A stretch of DNA of 64,000 nucleotides from Temnothorax longispinosus (GCF_030848805.1 NC_092367.1:19153692-19217691), one strand, 5' to 3'; positions 23,041 through 37,009 are shown, counted from the first letter of the stretch. Made by a program: numbers and translations. Notes: a model not told the origin generated them from the sequence alone.

Positions 23041-23208
23041 TCAAAGTGATCATATTTTGCCTGTTGAAATAGTAATTTTCTTTTATGGATTTACTTATTA
23101 TAATTTTATTTTGAAATATCCAATTTGTAGAAATTCTATATACTCTATAATATACACATATGTATATAAATTATGTACGAACTAATATCACATTTATAGT
23201 CTTCTAAG
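23041..23208 (-). repeat. Inverted repeat arm, right copy
   Basis: Read on the minus strand it aligns in order with 22229-22389. The exact 16-mer match lies at 23175-23190, with further matches at 23116-23124 and 23102-23112. Divergence and small indels show the arms are old. Confidence 0.65.
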
Positions 23209-24332
23209 TCTTCCCAGAATCAATAAATCTTATTTCTTCTATTAGATAAGCATCAATGTTTAAAGTGTAGTATTAAGAGAGAAAAGTGTAAAAATTTTCC
23301 GAATTTTAATATACTACTTTATATCGTAATTTTTCAAAGTTTTAAAACTGTTATACTTTTAAATATACTAATATACTTATACTCAACATTGTATCTATTA
23401 AATAAGTATCGACAAACATCGACGTCTCAACTAATCAGAGCATATCTATTCTGAAATTGTCAGCTCCTTCTTCGGTTGTAACCGCATTGCGGTAACACGT
23501 GCGAGGGTGAGATTACAAGTGCATGTTTATTGAAAACTAACATCGTGCGCAGCGATGTGTATCGTTGATCATTGGGGCAAGGGCACCGAAATCGATGTCA
23601 CAATCCTCTCTGTGCGCGAATTACGCCACTCATTAACATCGACATGTATGTCGGCATTAATGAGCCTCGGATTTACGAGATCAAGAGTGGCAAGAATTTC
23701 AACGAGGAAAGTTTGTCGCTATAAAATTTCGAAATATCTCTTCGAGCTTTGTATCGTTCTAATAAATAAAAGCCCAAATAATATTTAATGAGAATTTTTA
23801 AATAAAAAAGAATTAAAATTAGAAATTCAGTTTCTAAAATCTTTTCGAAGTATTTTACACTAGCTTAATCCTAAAAATTATACTCTCTAAATATTGCACT
23901 AAAGTTTTCTATCTAAATGTTTCCTTATCTTATTATATGATTTCATTCATTTTTCCAAATACGAAGTTATCATTTTATCGTCGTTAAATTAAAAAATTAT
24001 TTAAGTTCGAATAAAATTATGCTTAATTACGCCTATGATCTAAAATTATATCATGATCGTTTCAAATCTTTTTTCAGATCAATAAATTGTAAAAAATTTT
24101 GCAATTTTCATTGCTTGCGATTTAGCTTCGTGCAATACATCGTACTTTTTAAGCATACCTTGCAGGATCTATCCAGATCCAGTCTGCAATATCTGGAATG
24201 GACGGAAGGATGGATGCAATGCGATTTTTGCCGCAAAGGATTGAATACGGTATCGGTTGTGCTTCGATTGTGCTCGTAGCTTCGGGCGGATCGTCGTCGT
24301 GGCGATAGTGAGAGGAACAAGAATCCTTCTTA
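23209..24332. other. Non-coding stretch, nothing recognised
   Basis: AT-rich, with short frames on both strands. The frame at 24019-24279 is Cys/Lys/Phe-rich with no known domain and overlaps a longer minus-strand chance frame. Confidence 0.55.
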
Positions 24333-24365
24333 CCTGCAACAGAAAACACATTTTCCCATTAGACC
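24321..24365 (-). promoter_or_regulatory. Candidate recursive splice (ratchet) site
   Basis: On the minus strand the sequence runs CTAAT (branch-like, 24362-24358), then a pyrimidine-rich TGTTTTCTGTTGCAG, directly followed by GTAAGAAGG. The AG|GT junction lies between 24334 and 24333. This juxtaposes a good 3' splice site with a good 5' splice site and no exon between them, the form (Y)nNCAG|GTAAGT known for ratchet points in long insect introns. It fits the absence of exons in this window. If real, the host gene runs on the minus strand. An ordinary exon end is the alternative. Confidence 0.4.
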
Positions 24366-27300
24366 ACATCCTCTCGGTCATAATTTGCATCTGCGTCCTC
24401 CTCTCAGCCTGTTTCTCAAGGCTTTCCGTTCCGATTGCATAACATAATAGAGCGCGCGAGCAAAGATTCGCTTGAATAGTACATACGTGTACGTGAAACG
24501 CGACCGATCTCATCGTGGGACTCCGGTCGGCGAGGTACCAGGAAACTTTCGCGCTTTTTCTCCCCACGAATTGATCGCGATTATCTAGTTTCCACGCACA
24601 AAATATTCGGCCAGATCGAAATAAAAATTGATAGAAACGTATGCGTCTCTATATACGAAAATGTATACTACATAATGTTCTAAATCAAATCGTGCCCCAT
24701 TTAAAAATAAAATCATATTTCTTTTATGTTCATAAATTAATTAATAATTTGGATAAAGTAGATATCTTATATGCGGTTATATATGCGTATATTTATTCAC
24801 AACTGCTCCTGGAATTTTTCACTATTTAAAAATGTCTAGTCCGTCGAAAATATTAAAGATCTTCAAGTAATATTTCGGCCGGAAGCCCTGAATATACTGT
24901 GAGTTAATAGCAAGGATCTTCTCTCGTCGTGCTCAGGGCCGTTAAAGAATATACATACGTCTACGCGTATTCAAGGACTCTGTATGTTAATTTCTTGGCG
25001 ACGACGCTTTGAGGAACGAGGGTCGTACCGACGTATTTCGTGCGGCCGCGGCGCAGTGCCGGAGTCGCCGCGTGTCGTAAAACGCCTCCACTTTCTCCTC
25101 GCGGCGGGGTACAAAATGCGAGAACATCGGTGAACAGATCGATCGAGGGCAGATGATCGACGATTGCTAGACCTCGTCGTGTTCGCGATACTGCATTTAA
25201 TGTACGATGCCGCCGTAAACGCAATCCGGAGGAAGTGGAAAAAGACAGCCGTGGGCGGATACAGTTATCGACTAAACGGTATTTTACATATTGAGAGAAC
25301 AGTATATGATCCGTTAGACTTTAAAAAAAAATAGAGTCTCTTATAATTTCATTTCATTAATTATTTTTAGTTAAGTAAAATTTTTTATGGTTTTAGTTAC
25401 TCAGATAAATAAAATTAAATGAAATAAATTATATGCAGCTATCATATTTCATATTTTATTCCATTCCTACGTTTATTCCCCCAACGACATGGCATAAATC
25501 CCTATCCTCCAAGCCTGCAGCAGAAAGATGAACGCATGCCTATAAAGTATTTAGTTACGGAAATTCTTGGCAAATTAATTCGCCACTTCGCGCCGGGATA
25601 ACAAACGACGAGTTTCGCGTTGCCCCGCGAGAATATGTGTTAGGTCGAACATTGTGCATAATTGTGGTATGCTTGTTAAACACGGCGGGATAAACACAGC
25701 GTGAACGAGACAAGGGACGGTGATACGAAAATACATATCTTTTTCCAGGATTCTTCCTCGTAAACTAGCTCCTACTTCAACTGCCTCTCTTTGAACACCG
25801 ACCGAACACTCGACACGAATCTACGAACGGTCTAGCATTCTGTAGAAAAGAAATCCCGCGCATAAATCCTGTAGAAAGAATTTAAAATAATGTAGACAGA
25901 AAGAGAAAGACTAAGCGTGTCTCACTAAAATTAGTAGATATCGGGATCCGACAGGCATCAAAATGATCCGTGCAACGAATACACTATTAAACATACATTT
26001 ATAGCATCGCGATAAATCCTAAGAAAAGAAGTCTTCTCCGAGAACAGAAATTCAATCAAGATACCTATTAAAAGAATCCAGTCACCAGTAAACTGTTTTT
26101 ATTCTAAAGCGAATTTTATTAATACCGTAAAAAACACAGCGTATTTGCTAATTTTTTTACCTAAAATATTTATTAATATATTTTATCTAAATGTTAACAA
26201 TACAAGAAAATTCTTATATAAAATAATAACGTAATCTTACTACAAAAAAATACATTAATAATGTTAATATACTTTAATATCATATTTACGCGAAAAATTT
26301 ATACTTGTCTTTCGAAGTAATTAAATCTTGTGCAAATCCCGATATAAAAAATTCTATTAAATATCTGTGAATATCACTTTAAAAAAATAAAAGACATTTA
26401 AATTTAAAAATAGATTAGAAAAAATCATCGGATAAGAAACATTTATTTTTAAGATCGATTGGAATAGTTCTTATAATCCATCGAAAATTCGATGGACGTT
26501 TGACCAGCCTAAGTTTCCAGGAAGTATTTTCGCTTCTGCAGCCAAGGGGTCAGCCTGACGTCAGCTCACACGATCGTATCTGCATCTGATGATCAACTTC
26601 GTGTCTCATGTAGGTGTGTAAAAAAAAGTGATCAGAGGCGTGGTTAGAACAATGGACATAAAGATGCTATCGATCGTCGTAAACGTAGATATTCTGACGA
26701 GCTAAGTCGCTGATACAACGTCTGCATAATGTGAGCCGAATAAAAAGCTATAGTCATCGCAGGATGGTTTCGGATACATTGTAAAAAAAAATAATAAGAT
26801 TAGCCTCTTGAATATGTATTACAAGGTACATTTCGATCAAGATTAAAAAACTACTGAGTTAATGTATAAATTAACAGTTATATATGAAATTTTTAAAAAC
26901 TTTTATCTTCTATATTTCTTTTATTAAAAAAATAAAATTCTAGACTGTCTGCATTCGCGAGTATTTTTCACAGATAATCTCGCTATATCACAGTTGTATC
27001 GCTGCTTAGCTAATAGCTATTAACAATACTGTGATAATCATTTTACCGCAGGAACACAGCCTGCAATTCTAGAACGACTATTACTGCGCTTACAAGAGGA
27101 ATATGTATTTCTTTGCCTGTAGCTTCTTAAACTACCACATAAACGTGTCGGCGTTTTACGAGCACCTAAGCCTGTCAAAATACTGGCGTTTATGACGACC
27201 GGTACCATCTTCATGTCCATTATTCCAGCCACGCCTCCGAATCGGAAAATATATTGTTGAAACGAATACTTGATATACCACGAGGTGCGAATATAATTTG

Positions 27301-27946
27301 AACGAGCCATTAAACTCGACGAGAAGAAGCTGAATTAACGCGCGGATAGCCGCGCGGTGATAAAAAAAAAAAGGTAAATTAGCAAATATCAGTAAAATGC
27401 TATTATCTGATTTCTATATATCATGACAAATAGCTACTTTTTTGTATTTTTTTTCTTCATACAAATATAACACTTCGACCAAGACTTCGACACAAAATAA
27501 TGCGCAAGTTACCTCTATCCGTCGGGTCAATCACCGCAAGCCCAGTAAATTAAGTCGTTACGGGCGCGATTACGATTCCACGCTAATTTGTTACGCCTTG
27601 TGGGTCTCCAACTGACACGTTTAATAACGCCGCGTCTTGTTTTATACTTTTCACGTCGCTTTAACGAGAACTATTAGTTGCAAAGTTTGTTCCTAAAGAA
27701 GGAGGTCAAGTCTGCAATGAATCGTGTGACTTGGCGCAAAGCTATCAGCTTGCAAAAAATCCGCGCGGCTCGAATGTGATCAGTACGTTACTAATCTACC
27801 GGCACGAGTGCGTAGACACGAGCTAGATCATTCACGCTAACGAATCGAGAGTCGGCGGAATGAGAATGCAGCGCGCACCACGCACGCTCCCATTCTGCGG
27901 CACGAGTCAACCGCGTTCATGACATAGTTTCATTTTACCCGAGTCA
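24366..27946. other. Non-coding stretch with chance-level palindromes
   Basis: A 9-bp palindrome with a 2-nt spacer lies at 26477-26496. TATCACAGT (26986-26994) faces ACTGTGATA (27028-27036), but the stem does not continue. The GC-rich patch at 24960-25230 carries a chance minus-strand frame. No gene is supported. Confidence 0.55.
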
Positions 27947-27983
27947 TTCACTGATCTAAACCGGACGGAATGAGATCAGTGAA
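27947..27983. repeat. 11-bp inverted repeat, first of a palindrome pair
   Basis: TTCACTGATCT (about 27947-27957) is complementary to AGATCAGTGAA (27973-27983) with a 15-nt loop. It lies 18 nt before the stronger palindrome at 28002-28030. Confidence 0.7.
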
Positions 27984-28001
27984 ACTTCGATTATCCAACC
28001 A

Positions 28002-28030
28002 TTAAGTGCTGAATTTAATTCAGCACTTAA
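28002..28030. promoter_or_regulatory. 14-bp palindrome with paired NK2-type sites
   Basis: TTAAGTGCTGAATT (28002-28015) is mirrored by AATTCAGCACTTAA (28017-28030) around one base. Each outer end is TTAAGTG, the consensus core of NK2-class homeodomain proteins. With a 1-nt centre it cannot form an RNA hairpin loop without breaking pairs, so a symmetric protein site or cruciform is more likely. Confidence 0.55.
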
Positions 28031-31000
28031 AATAATCAACGCAGAAAGATGCATGGACTTGATAATGTATAAAGAATAGATAATTATCACGCATATTATT
28101 TTGTTTTGGAGGCATAATTAAATGTAAATGTGCGAAATACGTGTGAAAAATTATACAAATTATAAAATCCTACAACATTTTAAAAATTCTACTATGAGAT
28201 AGACTTTTCAGATATGAAATAATTATAGAATTAATTCGTGTAGAAATAATTCAGAATTATCATCATCTTTTCTTCTGACTTTTAACTCTGTACAAATAAA
28301 TAATCGAACCGTGCTAATTCAATCGTTTATCACATCATTTATCATATCCTGATTATCACGAAAAATTATAGAAACGTTGGTGAACCGGCTAATTAAATGT
28401 TGCAGCTATCATTATTCGCTACTATCATTTATGCATTCAATGCATCAATCCAGATCGCGCGCAGCAGGATCGATGCGCTCTGCAAGCGTCCCTCGTGTTT
28501 TCTCGTTCCTAACGCGGTTCATTAAACACTAGACACGTAGCAGCGCAACGTATCGAAGACCTCCATCAAAAACTGCGATGAGTGCACGCGATCTCCTGAC
28601 GTTTTTATCCTTCGACGAGTCTCCGCGCGCGGCCATTTATCGCGATTCCGTGACATGACGATGAAAAGCTGATACAACGAGAATGTAACGGGGTTGACGA
28701 ACCCTCGGAGGCAACTAGGTGGCGAGAGGCAAGGCCGAACGAGGATAAGCCGACCGTTTTTCAGCTCGCCGTAAAGTCAGCGACACACTTACGAGACGTT
28801 GGCCTCCACCGGCCGGCCGCGCCGGCCCGCGTGTGTAAACACGGAGGATATCTTCATTTGCGTGTTTGTGGGCGGCGAGAGAGCGGACGAGCTGCCATGG
28901 CGTTGCCGTGGCATCGGAGAGCAACGGACTGCACGGCGCATGCAATCGGAATAAGTAGGCAGTCTCGAATCCTTATGTGGGTAACCCGGTCCCTGAAACA
29001 CGTTTCGCCCTTCCGCGGATCCTTCCGTGAGAACATACCGCGGTCCTTTAAACGTGCGTCGAAGAAGGTAAACGCGCAACCCGGATCGTCAATAAGGAAA
29101 TTCTTTCTCCCTCTTTTTCGTAGCATTTTGTTTGCGGTACTTTGCATATATAATGCTAAACGTTGATACCATAGAATGATGGTGAAAGGATTCACAATGT
29201 CTGATTTCGAACAAAGTTACAATTAAGATAAATTTCAAGATACAGCTTGTAATTTTACTCTTGACAAATAAGGCAAGTAATCTTCCGCTAGCGTTTCGGA
29301 AGATGAAAGTGAAGCGAAAGCGAGAGATAATGTGGATACGCGTTCGTGGCAGAGAAAAGGAAAATGCAGCCGAATGACCGACATTTCGAGTAACTGTATT
29401 TTAGCTGGATGGGCATGTTAAAATATATCGCATTCATTTATATGAACTAAATAAAATATTGTCTCTTTATGACAACATTAATATTAAGAAAGTAATGCTG
29501 TATTGCGAGAAAAGTATTTGTGCAATAGAAATTTTAAAGTAATTTGAGTACTAAGCTAACTATCGTAATTGACGATGATTCGTGTGCGCGTTCTAATATT
29601 TAATGTACGTGATTTCAATTGTTTTTGTGCTGACTAATGTGATAAAAATCCTCACAGCGAAGAGAAAGTTAAAATATGCTTGTCAAATATTGCATGCGCG
29701 ACGTTACTTAGGAATTTCCTTGTGTGTGTATGTCAGTTCTTATATAAAACACACTAAATGCCTTGATAAAGAAAGTCTTTTGAACGTAAGACTATACATA
29801 TAAAAAACAATGCTGATTAATCTGACGGTAAGCGGACATTTAAAGTGAGATAAGCTAAAAAAGAGCTGGCTCAAAGACCAAAGAAGTACGTGACTAAAAT
29901 AAATTTCGTTGCCTCTTCCAACTGTCCTTCGCTCGTCTGCGTCAATATTAAACGCTAATTTTCCTCAAATATTAATCATTAAATAATTCTCGGACGTTAA
30001 AAAATTAAAGCAAGTACGTAATTACACAAGAAAACAGAAAAAAGTTTATTATTTTAAAAAGAATCATGCTCCTTCCGATCTTACCAAAATCCTGGAATAT
30101 TAATTTATAGAATATAATCACAAATATTGCACATGTTAAATAATTTTTTAAAATTAATATTTGTTTACATAATTGAAGAACCTATTTGAAATATCAAAAA
30201 ATCTTTTTTACCAATATCACTTAAGTATGTACAAATTGATGACCAATATTATACATACATTTGAGTACTAGATGTGTTTATATAAAGAACATTTAAAAAA
30301 GACCGGCTCTAAGAAACTTAGGATTTATTTGCGCTTTATATTTGGACGTGATCCAGTCACGTTTGCTCTCTAAAGCAAGGTTAATTCTTTCTTCACGTTT
30401 TTCCATTTTTGTACATCTCTATTACACAATGTTTTCGTGCTCTATACGGATAATAGAAAGAAGGTCGCACGAATTGTCATGTTTGAATTAACGTTGCGTC
30501 AACTCGCGTGTTCTCAGACGCGCTATAACGTTGACGAGAGAAGCCTTCGTCGCTTCTTATTTCATTCGGCCATGACAAAGCACCGACGTTTATTCACCGC
30601 AAGCTGACATCTAACAACGTTAAAAGGGCTCGCCCGGTGAAGAGACGCGAGAAAGGTCGAAATATTCTCATTATGTAGCCATTTGTAAGAATCGGATCTG
30701 TACGAGAGCCAAAATAATCGATTCTACAATGGACGAGGCCCGCACCGACCGTTCGTCTTTTCGACACACAATCAAGTTCCAAATAAAAGTTTGTAACACG
30801 GGGACGACAGGTGCGATGATAAATACAGCGTGGCTCGTTAGAAACCCGGCCCTGTTGCGCTTGTGTACACGCTTATTCATCTCGTGAAAGATTACTATGA
30901 TGTAGCTAGACAAGACTATCCGAAGAAGGCATCGAAACGAGAGAGATTAAATGTATCCTCTTTAAAATGAATGATCGTAAGAGTGCACTCACTCTAGATT

Positions 31001-33125
31001 TACCGTTACTGTCAATAATTTCGGAATCGTCTACATAAGCAATTTAGTATAATTAAGCTAAGTATTAAATAATAATAAACTCCTTCTTACAAGTGGAACA
31101 ACAAAGGATGAATATAAAACAAGCTAACGTCCAGCAAGGGAGAACCCGTCTGTAAATCGCAACAGCAACAAGATTACGTTATGCATGGCTGCTTGTATAC
31201 CCGCACACCTCGTATATTTGAAGGTTCTAGCGTTCCGTTGTCGTCCACTGCCTTTTTTCGACATACTTTATCTAGATACGGACGTTAACGTTCCGTTCGC
31301 GAAATAAATCCCGACGTGTTACGACCTCGCGCGATCTTTTTTTTCTTCGTATTTTACAAGGAGCCTTGGTTTTATAACTGCTTTTTCACGGAATCGATCC
31401 TCTCGAAGGGCACGTACGATCGCGACTAACTGGCCACCGCACCGGGAGAATTATGAGAGGAACACAAGCTGCACAAACGAGACCGATGAAGATGTGGCTG
31501 CGCCGAAGACCTCTTTCGTTTCAGCTGTGTGATTTATTACGGCAAATTTTTTAAACGACGCATTTATACCTTCCCGTTCGATTTCCACCCTCGACGAAAT
31601 CGTAATATTCATTTTTCAAAGTCTTACATTGCCAAAAATTTGCGAAGAAGCAAATCCCGATGCGCATATCTGCTCGGGAAAATTTTCGCTTACAAAACAA
31701 TTGCGAAATAATAATTTGAGAAAAATCTGCGATACAAATATACAATAATATTATATTTAATTTCGTAAGATACATGAATATTTTTCTCAGCTGTCCAGTA
31801 ATATCAGTGCAGATTACGGAAGTAATCGGGAGATAATACAAGGAATGCCGAGCGCAACGTCGAGATAATTTCGCGCCGCGAATCTGTAAGAGCGGATTAA
31901 AAAGGCAAGAAAGATATCGAAGAAGAAAGCGATTATTTCCTTCATAGTCATAGATCATCGCTTTCCGGCGCCGCACGCTCGGCTTTGTAATTCTCGCCTA
32001 AGGCGAGAAGACGACGCCGCTCTATTAACGAAATTTATAGACACTCGCGGATAGAATCGAGATGCATCTCCGAACGGATAGCAGTCCATTCCAGTAGGGC
32101 GAGATATGAATACGTTAAACGGGCCTCGATGCATAGCAACGACGAGAAAAAAAAAGGGAAGGCGAACGTAGAAAGGGAGGTAGAGAAGTGCATCGTTACG
32201 GTTCTAGGAACGGTCGTGCTAGCGCATCTTCATTATCGAATCCGGAGGGGCCCTAAGGGCATTGCAATGGAATTGCGCTTAGACCCGATCAATTAGCGTA
32301 CACCCTAGGAGCTTCGTGATCTCGTGAGCCAAAACGAGCAAAGGCCACAGATACACGTGCCACGATGCGCTTTCTGCTCATGAAAGTAGACTGAGCGTGT
32401 TGTCACGGGTCGTCTCCTCCTCTCGAATATTCAAAGGAGAGGGCGAAACTCACGGAAATTTATTTCACAGATTACGCACCCACGTATAATTATTTTTATA
32501 TTCAGAAACGGCAAATAAATCGCATGAATATGCCTGGGTTACGGGCTATTCCAATAAATGCAATCCATGGTGCGCCTCCGCTTCCAGCGCATAAACGCGG
32601 ACGTTCACGTTGCATTATTCAATATGGGAGGTTGTCCATAAAGTGGACGATGACAGCTGAAAAGCGGACGCTATTCAATAATGGTGATTTATGCATATTG
32701 ATTTTAGGACGCCGCCGCACAGTTCGACCGCGAATAATACTTTGAGAGATATACAGTGAAATCTCATTATAACAGAATCTACGAATAGGAATAGAATTTA
32801 TCGTATTAAAATTTATGTTATGTCATATGAACTAGTTTATATAGACATTACGAAGATCTGATTTCAAGTTGCACGGCACTATTCACATAAGAGCAATTCT
32901 CTCCTCTCAGTTTAATTTCTGCCGAATCACTTCTCTATGCTTATTTCCAGCGCGTTAATGAGTTAGAAAAGTCATGTCAACAACAGGAAAAAAATCCGCC
33001 GATCATTAATTTAGATCATTATCTATAGACCAGTTTAATGAAGTGAATCAGGGTTCCTTGAAACACCATACGAGGCGCGTACATATTTAACCCACTCGGA
33101 CGACACGCATCGTAATGCGAATCAT
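28031..33125. other. Non-coding stretch with GC-rich patches
   Basis: The patch at 28560-29170 is GC-rich, with CGGCCAT near 28629, GGCCGGC/GCCGGCC at 28811-28827 and overlapping chance frames on both strands. ATCTTCCG/CGGAAGAT forms an 8-bp hairpin at 29280-29304. A 9-bp palindrome with a 1-nt centre lies at 31991-32009. The 141-codon minus-strand frame at 31551-31976 has no recognisable motif. Confidence 0.55.
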
Positions 33126-33145
33126 GCGCCGCGCCGCGCCGCGCC
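33126..33145. repeat. (GCGCC)4 short tandem repeat
   Basis: Four exact GCGCC pentamers within a short GC-rich patch. Confidence 0.95.
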
Positions 33146-34249
33146 GCACGCTGGTGACAAGAGGCAGTCATAAAGAACGTCCTCGTGCCACATACTTCGA
33201 AGAGAAAACGTATTTTCATTCGCGATAATCCGCGCGGTCTGCGGCGAGACACGGCGTGCAGATTCATTATTAACGATCCTCTAATAAATAAGCGCTAAAC
33301 TAACTCGATTTCCAAAGCTCGCGCCCGCGCCGTGATAATGAGCCTCATTATGCAACGGTTCTCCTGTCGAGGATTCCGATACGAGAAACGTTTTAAAAGG
33401 TAATATAGATTCTTTCGTCGGAAATTCTATGGCATCATGTAATCTAATCAACGACAATTTAGAAAAAATCCACGTGACATCGACTTTTCTCTCGCTAACG
33501 ATAGAACTATGCTCGTGAAAGTTTACACGCGCCATCAAACACACGTCTCACTGTCACGAGAGTATAGTTCGACTATCAATAAGCTCGGTTAGATTCTCGA
33601 TATGTCGAGAGGTCATTTACCCGGAATAATTATCATGTAAATTCATGATGAAGAGCATGATAATAGTTATAATGCCTGCGGAGCAAACTCTGTCTAATCA
33701 TTTAATAAATTATATGTGTGTAAATAAAAAGAAATAGTTAAATAAAATTAAATTAGAATTAGGCAAAATAAAATCTTGACAGATATAGCGAAAATTTCTC
33801 TAGCAAAATTTAATTTGTCTTTGAGCAAAGAAAGAACGTTTTATATTCACCATACTTCTCAGTCACGGATTTCTCAATCAATTTAACGGCGCGCCGCGAG
33901 ATTTTTATGCCACTCACGATTTTAATTATTTCCACGGTACGCAGGGGTTAACGAGTGATCCGATCGCGCGTGCAAGAAAGGCACCTCGTTGTTCGGCTGT
34001 TCCTGCCGTTCACGGTCACGTTCCTCGTCGGCGCGGCGCACGCACGCACGCCCCGTTCGCCGATAATTTTATGGTGCGCAATTCTGCAGCCTGTAGACAA
34101 ATAACAGAGCCCAACCGCGTCGTGCGGCTCGGACGCGCTGCATCAACCGCGAGAGATGCATTCGCGGGATTTATCGTAGGAGGAGTAGGACGAGGGCGCA
34201 GCTCTTCGTCCGATAGCCGAAGAGATGGTTTCGTTCATTTGCCTTGCCT
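33146..34249. other. Non-coding stretch, nothing recognised
   Basis: ATAATGAG and CTCATTAT form a palindrome at 33335-33351 with a 1-nt centre. ATTATCATG and CATGATAAT face each other at 33629-33664. Both are near chance level. The GC-rich patch from about 33950 carries chance frames. Confidence 0.55.
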
Positions 34250-34290
34250 GTCTCCTCCTCTCCTCCTCCTCTTCCTCCTTCTCTTTATCC
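34250..34290 (+). repeat. Pyrimidine-rich (CCT)n-like tract
   Basis: About 40 nt of nearly pure C and T with imperfect TCC triplets. Frames through it give Ser/Leu/Pro runs and are not evidence of coding. Confidence 0.85.
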
Positions 34291-37009
34291 CGACACACAA
34301 CACAGAGCCGCAAAATGCTCTCTCAGCCGTCTTCCTGCCATTGTGCCCGGCCACGTTACCAGACGTCGGATTCGCAATACTTTGCAAGCGCAACGCGTGT
34401 CATGTTGCATAAAGCAGCGTTACTCAAAGGCACGTCGACGTCCCGGGCCGCAAGTATAATGCTTAAAATGCCTAGTTATTATATATGTAGAATATTATCA
34501 GTAAGGAAACAGTAAAAAGATTAGTGAGATTTTGTATTTATATTAAACTGAAAGATGTAAAATAAAGTATTGAATAAAAGTCAAATTCTCTTGTTATCAT
34601 TACCTTAAAAATTCTGTATAATTTGAAACAGTATTATTTTTAATGTGTTTTTAATTATTTAGAGACACCTAGAAATATATTTATATTTAGATCCCGATAA
34701 AGATATAAACTTGGATGAAATTTCGATAAAATGTGGATTTATATATGTAAACATGTAAACTATCGATAATATTATAATTCTCCCGTGACTTTCTCTTGAG
34801 ACACGTGTCACGCCTTATTAGCACAGCTAAAGAAACGAGACTTTCCGTTACAAAAACTCAGTACAGCTTAATCGTTTTATTAAACGATAGAGAATTTAAC
34901 TGGCTGTCGATCGGATGTTTCTCAAAGCAGGTATATAGATTTCTTCGTCCGGCACGCGCAAGCACGCGAATGATAGCCAAGAACGGCGCGATGTGGCCAT
35001 TGTTTAGTACGTGCAGCATGGCACCGCTCGCGGTTTCACAATCAAGCGTGGAATCGTGACGACATTATATTCATAAGACCGCGGCGACTCGCACGAAAGT
35101 GTGCACGTATTCCCGCGGTGTCGACGTTGCAGAAAAGAAATCGTCGCGTTCTAAGAGACGCGGTTGATTATCGTTCGTTCGAATCATCAATCGGTTTTTT
35201 AGATACATAAGTAGTTCGAGAGATACTTCGCTCTCTCGAGATTGAGGAAAGCCTAGTGAAGAATTGCTTATTAAATTCACACCTTTCACGATCACAGCAT
35301 TATATTGCGAAAGAATTATGAATAAGATAATAACTCTTAAATTTTTACATGAGATTGTTTAGTGCTAATAACTTTCAATTCTATTCACGATACATGGTGA
35401 ATAGAAATTAATCATATAATCGAAAAATTTAAAAATTATATAATGCTCAAAAAAATATTTTTATTTTTATTTTTATTTTTATTTGTTATATTGAGCTTGA
35501 GATGTTATCTAGAAAAAACTTTTCAATCCATCAACTTTTAATTCAAATGAGTTTGCACCTTAATCTCACCGGATGTCGATGATGATTTAATAGTTTTAAA
35601 ACGGATTTAAATAAGGTGGAAGTGGAGCACTACTTGCAAATTACGAGAAGAGTGGACAATTTTAATTTGCATTTGAGCATTTGTACGTGTTCATCTCCGT
35701 TTCAGAGAACAATCATCATACTTAACAACCGATTATTACTGTAAACCGAGGAGAAAACAATGCAAAATTAAGGAGAGAGAAGACAGAAAAGTTTCGAAAG
35801 ATTATCCGAGTTTATGATCCTAAAGTCCTAAATCTCTATAACTGACAACGAATATACTTTCCCAGAATCGTTCGCTTCATGCTGCTTAATTTTAATACTA
35901 AAGAAATAAATCGAAACCGATAGAACACAGAAAATTAATTAATCCTGATGCAAAGTGAAAATACTTTTACAGTTTCTAATTACAATATTGGAGCGATATT
36001 AGCCTTTACCTTGAACACTAGCAATTATTTTCAATATTATTAATTAACGAACAAGCAATATTTCTACCACTTCATTATTTCCACGTATTTTAAAGTCACG
36101 ATTAAATAATTATGTTCAGTCGATGTAGATGTATACATATATGAGATTAAAGAATATTAAATAGTTTTTATGAAACTCAATATAGTGCTAATATAATTTA
36201 GAAAAGATGATATTTCTGAACTAGATATCTGCATATTGTTGACTGAATAAAATTCCGCAATTGTTTTGTATAAAATCGAATACAATTGCTGAAAATAACT
36301 ATTGATGCAACTAGTGTGTTAGCATAGCACTCGCATAACAAACTGTCATCAAGTAAAAGTACCTGCCTGTTACAATGCAATGGCAATACATTGCTTAAAA
36401 ACTAACGATGAAATATTGCCAGTGTAACGCTGTCCATATAACGGCAACGATAAATAATCATTGCGCGATGTGCGGTACAACATTTATCGGTTTATCGCTA
36501 TACTTTGACAGTCTATTCACCGATCGAGAGACTTCGCAATTGCAACTCGTACCGTCGCAAATAAATTCTGCTCACGAATAAATCCTGTCCGACGTTTTGA
36601 CTCGTTTATTAAATAACCGATGAAAAAGATTGAAATCTCTTAAAAGAAATCGAACTATCAAATAGAACGATTTAAAAATGCTACGAAAATGAAATGATAA
36701 AAAATTATTTGTGTGTTTAATGTGTTGAATAAATAAACTACCAATTTTATAATTCGTAGAAAATAATTCGCTACATTTAAAGCGACGCATGACAATTGCA
36801 TAAGTGCGCATCGCGGTCCGTACACTCGTCGAACAACTGCAAAATTTACATACACTTTAGCGAGTTTTCTTTTTTTTTTTTAAGGCGAGATGTTGCATGG
36901 CTCGGCGCGGTGAACTGATGCAACGGATGTGTCGATGGACGCGCGGTGTCTTACAGTATGTAATACCTACGTCGCACTTATCTGTCGGGACGACAAAGCG
37001 CACTTACAG
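34291..37009. other. Non-coding stretch, nothing recognised beyond one A/T repeat
   Basis: Mostly AT-rich. Apart from the ATTTTT repeat at 35457-35484 I see no repeat, RNA gene or plausible exon. Confidence 0.55.
35457..35484 (+). repeat. (ATTTTT)4 hexanucleotide repeat
   Basis: A recurs every six bases at 35457, 35463, 35469, 35475 and 35481 with T between. Confidence 0.95.

Noticed and set aside
26986..27036. TATCACAGT facing ACTGTGATA, reminiscent of the miR-2 family seed and K box
   Set aside because: Only 9 bp pair, the stem does not continue, and the rest does not resemble any miR-2 family mature sequence I know.
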